NCBI GenBank assembly: GCA_037447655.1
Contig: JBBHKE010000953.1
Span: 155,001 to 219,000 of the forward strand
DNA length: 64,000 nucleotides
Reading direction: 5' to 3'
DNA from: Zygnema cylindricum
Taxonomy: Eukaryota; Streptophyta; Zygnematophyceae; Zygnematales; Zygnemataceae
Numbering within the stretch: the first letter of the stretch is position 1; each line of letters opens with the position of its first letter. Of the stretch, positions 59,990-64,000 are shown piece after piece. Under the pieces are notes generated by a model. That model made no database searches and had not been told where the DNA came from. It saw only the letters and a list, made by a program, of their open reading frames with translations. The position numbers and the translations under genes are program-made.

Positions 59990-60740
59990 ATGTAAAATTA
60001 AAATATTGAGATTTTTGGAGATTGAGATTTTAAAAGGTACGAATTTTATAATTTTCAGATTTTGCATATGGTGGTTTTGGAAATTTAAAACATTGATAAT
60101 TTAGAAAAAGGATTTCGAATATTTTGACATTACAAATTTTTGGAGATTGAGATTTTTAAAGGTTGGAATTGCATAATTTTTAGATTTTGAATATGGTGGT
60201 TTTAAAATTTAAAATATTGATAATTTAGAAAATTTTGACATCACAAATTTTTATTGATTGAGATTTTAAAAGGTAGGAATTGCATAATTTTTAGGATTTG
60301 AATATGGTGATTTTGGAAATTTAAAACATCGATAATCTATAAAAAGGATTTCAAATATTTTGACATCACACATTTTTGGAGATTGAGATTTTTAAAGGTA
60401 AAAAGTGCAAAAATTTTAGATTTTGAATATGGTGGTTTTAAAATTTAAAACATTGATAATTTAAATAATGGATTTTGAGAATTTAGACATTGCAAATTTT
60501 TGGAGATTGATAATAGGTTAGTTAAGAATCTTAGAGTTTTCAGAATTTCAAATCCGTGATTTGGCAAGATACCAAACATTAAGAATTTGATAATTAAATC
60601 TTGGGGTTTTTGACATTGAAGATTTTGGGGATAAGAATTAGTAAGCTAGGAATTTTACAATTTTTAGAATGTGAAATTGGTGATTTGGCAAGATGTGAAG
60701 TATTGAGAATTTGGTAATTCAATTTTTAACATTATGACGT
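59990..60740. repeat. Minisatellite, unit about 124 bp
   Basis: TTTTTGGAGATTGAG recurs near 60012, 60137, 60248 (changed to TTATTGATTGAG), 60373 and 60497. Each is followed by AAAGGTA/TGGAATTG, TTTTTAGATTTTG, ATATGGTGGTTTT and ACATTGATAATTTA. Two more diverged units reach about 60740. The array lies between the transposase remains and the right end of the hAT element. Confidence 0.85.
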
Positions 60741-61355
60741 TTAGTTGAATATGTATATAGCGGAATTGAGGCATCAAAGACATGTATGTTAATGCCTCTA
60801 AGCTGGACTAGAAAAAAAACTATAAAATATCAAATATGTCTTAAATAACGCCATGTAGTGAATCAATGTATATAGAATCTGCAACAATAGCTTATAATCG
60901 TCCAAATTTCCAACTTATGCATTAATTTTGCCCGACCTTATTTCAGATCGTTTGTAAAATGGACTGAAAATCATTAAAGCAAAAAACAACCGTCAAAAGG
61001 ACATTCATGAAGTGTATCGGAGCGTGGAACCCAGTTAAAACCCTTTTAAATTATAAATAATCAAGGAAAAATCGCGATTTTTTATCGATATATGGGGGAA
61101 AGGAGTCCGCTGCGCGTTCGAGGAATAACACGTTTTATCTGTACGGCCCGTATTGTTATCGCCGATAATTATCGATATCAATGTTATCTCCGATAAGTAA
61201 GCGATATTATCGATATTACTGATATTATCCGTCACTTATCGATGATAATACTGATGTTGATATATCGTACAAATATATCGATTATCGGGAACCCGAAAAA
61301 AAATCCATATTGGTTATTGACAAATCCTTACCTATACACAATGCTAGTAATATCT

Positions 61356-62060
61356 AACATTTTCAAAAACTAAATGAAGAGCATTGTTATAGTGTTGCCA
61401 TTTACTGTTGCCATCTACCGCCATTTACTGTTGTCCATAGCCTATTTCAGCCATAGATTACTCTCGGAAGCACCATAGACTATCCCAAAAAACAGTTGTG
61501 TTTTAGACAGCACACATTACTCCACAATAAATAAAAGCAGGTGAAACTTCACCATCATGCAGTATATCTTGCTTAGTTACTTGACGACATGTACACGTAG
61601 CAAACCACCATCACATACGTACGGTCCACTTAGTAAAACATCATCATAAATACCGTGCACCCCCAAAAATATCGGCGGACGCCGTTGGCACTTCAAATTT
61701 ATTATGAACTACTTTGTCGAAGTGATACCGTACCATCCAAAACTTGTCTGTACCAAAAGCGCGTCCTTTGCAATAAATGCGGCTGTCACAAATATGTTTC
61801 GAACGGCCGGCGTACATTTTCAATCACTTCAAATTTTTCACATCGGATTGCTTCGCGATCTGTCTTCCATTTCCCATGGCATTCCGCACCACTCAATTTG
61901 TTCCTTACGTCGCTTTAATTTATCCGTACATTTACTCCCCCATTCAATAAAACCTTGCAAACCTCCACGATATATTTTGTGAGTACTTACGAACTAAATT
62001 TTGCGTCGAGTACGCACGAAACCTCGCGTACGCACAAAACTAACTTTTCCAAAACAACAT
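61356..62060. other. Repeat-region spacer, nothing identified
   Basis: There is no gene I can support. Open frames at 61655-61982 overlap in two frames without family features. Sequence homologous to the hAT interior resumes at about 62060. Confidence 0.35.
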
Positions 62061-62131
62061 TTACTGCCACCATTTTCTGACCATTATGAAAGCAACACTA
62101 ATTAGAGCAAATAACAGCGAATGTAAAATAG

Positions 62132-62192
<61 letters not shown>

Positions 62193-62870
62193 CTGATGGA
62201 TTCTCAAGAAAAAAACAAGAAACATTGTAGGAGGAGAGAATGATGACTCATGGACAATTTCACATGTGGAGTTAAATCAGAGTGAGAATATCAAAGAAAT
62301 TAAGAACTTCAAAAATATTAATGTGGAATTCAAACATGCTAGAAAAACCATTCCAACTAGAGAAGTATCAGGACGAAGGAGTATTATGCGACGGTGGGCA
62401 TCCAAATAACGCATTTTGTAATTTTGTGAGATGCTTGCGGCTAGAGGGATGTCAATAAGTCCTTTTAATTTAATATCTCACCTAAAACACAACCATAAGA
62501 ATCTATTTGCAACCAATAAACATAAGGAGATTGAAGAGAAACCAAGAGCATTGGAGACTTTATCAATAAGGGAGCAAGAGGACTTTATCAATAAGAGAAA
62601 GACTTTTTCCTTGGATAGTTTTAGACTCTCAACCGTCGTAGAAGAGAGCGAAGAGGTTCACGAAATGGTGAAGGGTTTAGCGTTGTGCTCTAAAATCCTA
62701 GATCGGTAGGGATTACCCGCAAAAATGGGGAGATAAAAATCAAGGTTCGTCTATGTTTCATTAAACTTCTTGAAGGAGAGACCCTCACTGTCAATTTAAA
62801 TACATAGACTTCCTTGTTAATATTGAGGGCGATATTGAGGTGTAGATGAGGATAGGGGGTGATTTCCCCC
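62060..62870 (+). pseudogene. Second hAT transposase fragment (N-terminal part)
   Basis: It aligns with 57590-58340 of the first element: CATTTACTGCCACCAT, ACATTGTAGGAGGAGA, CATTCCAACTAGAGAAGT, ATCTCACCTAAAACACAACC, and GGAGATTGAAGAGAAACCAAGAGC. It encodes the BED-finger tail (ISHLKHNHKNLFA) and the start of the catalytic region, then ends in stops. It may be the continuation of the older element whose left end is at 56821. Confidence 0.7.
62136..62189. repeat. (TA)n microsatellite
   Basis: About 27 uninterrupted TA units lie just upstream of the BED-finger remains of the second hAT copy. Confidence 0.95.
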
Positions 62871-63057
62871 AGATTGGGGTAAGGGTGTGGTATTTGACCG
62901 GTAAATATCGACGATAACTCTATACTGTGGTTCTCATTCAGTACCTCGATATCTTTCTAGTTATTTTGTAATTTATTTTCGTAACATAATTTTGTACTTT
63001 GGTACGGAAAATTCCCCCAACCGATAATTATTGAAAATAATTTGTATTGGTTCCTAG

Positions 63058-63183
<126 letters not shown>

Positions 63184-63269
63184 TCTCACGAGTCATTCGA
63201 CAATACCAGTTTCCGGATTTATCACGCTAAGAAATTACTCGATACACAACATCCGCTGATCATTTCCCA

Positions 63270-64000
63270 TTGTAGTAAGTTTTACGCTATGGCCACATGT
63301 AATTGTAATTTAGCGAACTTACTTTGTATTGTAGGGAAAAATCTTTGTGCACAGTTTTCAAGTTGGTAACAATGAAATTGTTACTTAAAGGCGTGACGAT
63401 TATATACGTCGACAATGCTCGTGATGTTTTGTTAACATCTACGATTTGTCTTGCCGCACCGTATTTTCTTAAACTTTATGGTACGTCGCAAGACACATCG
63501 TATTTTTATGAACGTTTTGGTACGCCGCACGTTTTTGCATGAAATGGTGGACGTAAAACCTTCCAACTTACATTATTCATGGTTGAACAAGATGGTTTTG
63601 CATTTGTCTCTCCAACGTAGTCGCCAAGAATGGATATAGATTTCTTGAGACCCCACGTTTGTTGGATTTTTCCCAACGTGACTTTGTTTGCACACGTGTG
63701 ATCGCCCTCAACATTTTGCATACATGGTGCCACGAATTACACAGTAGTGAAGTTTGAAGGAGTGAGGGAGAGGCAAAGTGAGCAAAGTGAGAGGCGCTAA
63801 CACTTCCGACACGTGCGACAACATCTGCATATTCGCTCACCTCATGGAACTTAATTTAAAATCACCTTGCAAGGTGATTTTATACAAAGGTTGAAGATGA
63901 GTTGGAAGGACGCGAAAGTGGGTCAAAACGCGCTAGACGACAAAATGCAATACATATAAAGTTTCAAGGTAACGCCACTTGTACGGTGGTAATTTCAAGT
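63270..64000. repeat. Partial copy of element A, running off the window
   Basis: It matches 52955-54300 in order: TTTAGCGAACTTACTTTGTAT, TTTTCAAGT, GTGACGATTATATACGTCGAC, GTGGACGTAAAACCTTCCA versus GTAGACGTACCCCCTTCCA, CATGGTTGAACAAG versus CACGGTTGAAGAAG, and TTTAAAATCACCTTGC with GGTTGAAGATGA. It lacks the MITE that interrupts element A at 53050-53690. Its right end is beyond 64000. Confidence 0.65.

Larger units (their letters stand above)
57179..61347 (+). mobile_element. Decayed autonomous hAT element (about 4.2 kb)
   Basis: The left end TTAGTATTGTGTATCGG and the right end, inverted CTAGCATTGTGTATAGG, form terminal repeats. The flanks are TAATATGA (57171-57178) and TAATATCT (61348-61355), an 8-bp duplication with two mismatches. 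Subterminal TATCGATA/CGATAAT words crowd the last 250 bp and also occur near the left end, like transposase-binding arrays of hAT elements. A broken transposase gene and a minisatellite lie inside. Confidence 0.7.

Overview
The window reads as nuclear DNA of a green-lineage eukaryote, most likely a streptophyte (a bryophyte-grade plant or a streptophyte alga). The reasons are split genes with GT-AG introns of roughly 50-1,500 nt, a plastid-type transit peptide fused to 6-phosphogluconate dehydrogenase, a (P)APS reductase of the iron-sulfur-free kind known from mosses and lycophytes, and a giant tail-anchored coiled-coil protein of the plant TNO1-like type. The species cannot be named from sequence alone. 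No RNA genes, CRISPR arrays or prokaryotic features were found. Exon models were built by eye from reading frame, splice sites and phase, so they are inference until transcripts are mapped.

Layout. 1-3,070 holds the 3' part of a short-chain dehydrogenase (+). 4,665-5,519 is an unbroken 855-nt pyrimidine tract built on a CCCTCT hexamer. 6,590-8,660 is intergenic DNA with repeat debris. 8,668-12,975 (-) is a complete plastid-targeted 6PGDH gene with 11 exons (571 aa). 16,710-23,236 (-) is a nine-exon gene for an 853-aa protein I do not recognise. It stands head to head with a ten-exon (P)APS reductase-like gene at 23,946-30,888 (+, 330 aa), and the roughly 710-bp interval between them contains a perfect TGACGTCA. 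31.4-38.7 kb is AT-rich and transposon-rich. It contains a hAT-type MITE, the 3' end of a reverse-transcriptase element, and a 165-bp broken copy of the neighbouring coiled-coil gene. 38,706-51,989 (-) is that gene: ten exons, about 3,115 aa, coiled coil nearly throughout, with a C-terminal membrane anchor encoded by two small exons far downstream.

52.1-64.0 kb is a nest of DNA transposons. Two PIF/Harbinger-like elements lie back to back and share one TTA target. Two hAT-type MITEs with perfect 8-bp target duplications sit inside the first. A decayed autonomous hAT element of about 4.2 kb appears to have inserted into an older relative. Further partial copies of the first PIF-like element run off the window end.

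Functional links between neighbours are weak. The 6PGDH (plastid NADPH supply) and the reductase (sulfate assimilation) are both plastid reductive metabolism, but they are separated by the unknown gene and show no sign of joint control. The most informative novelties are the fragment captured from the coiled-coil gene, the MITE family with three distinct perfect target duplications, the nested transposons, the reductase lacking every iron-sulfur cysteine, and the extreme pyrimidine tract.
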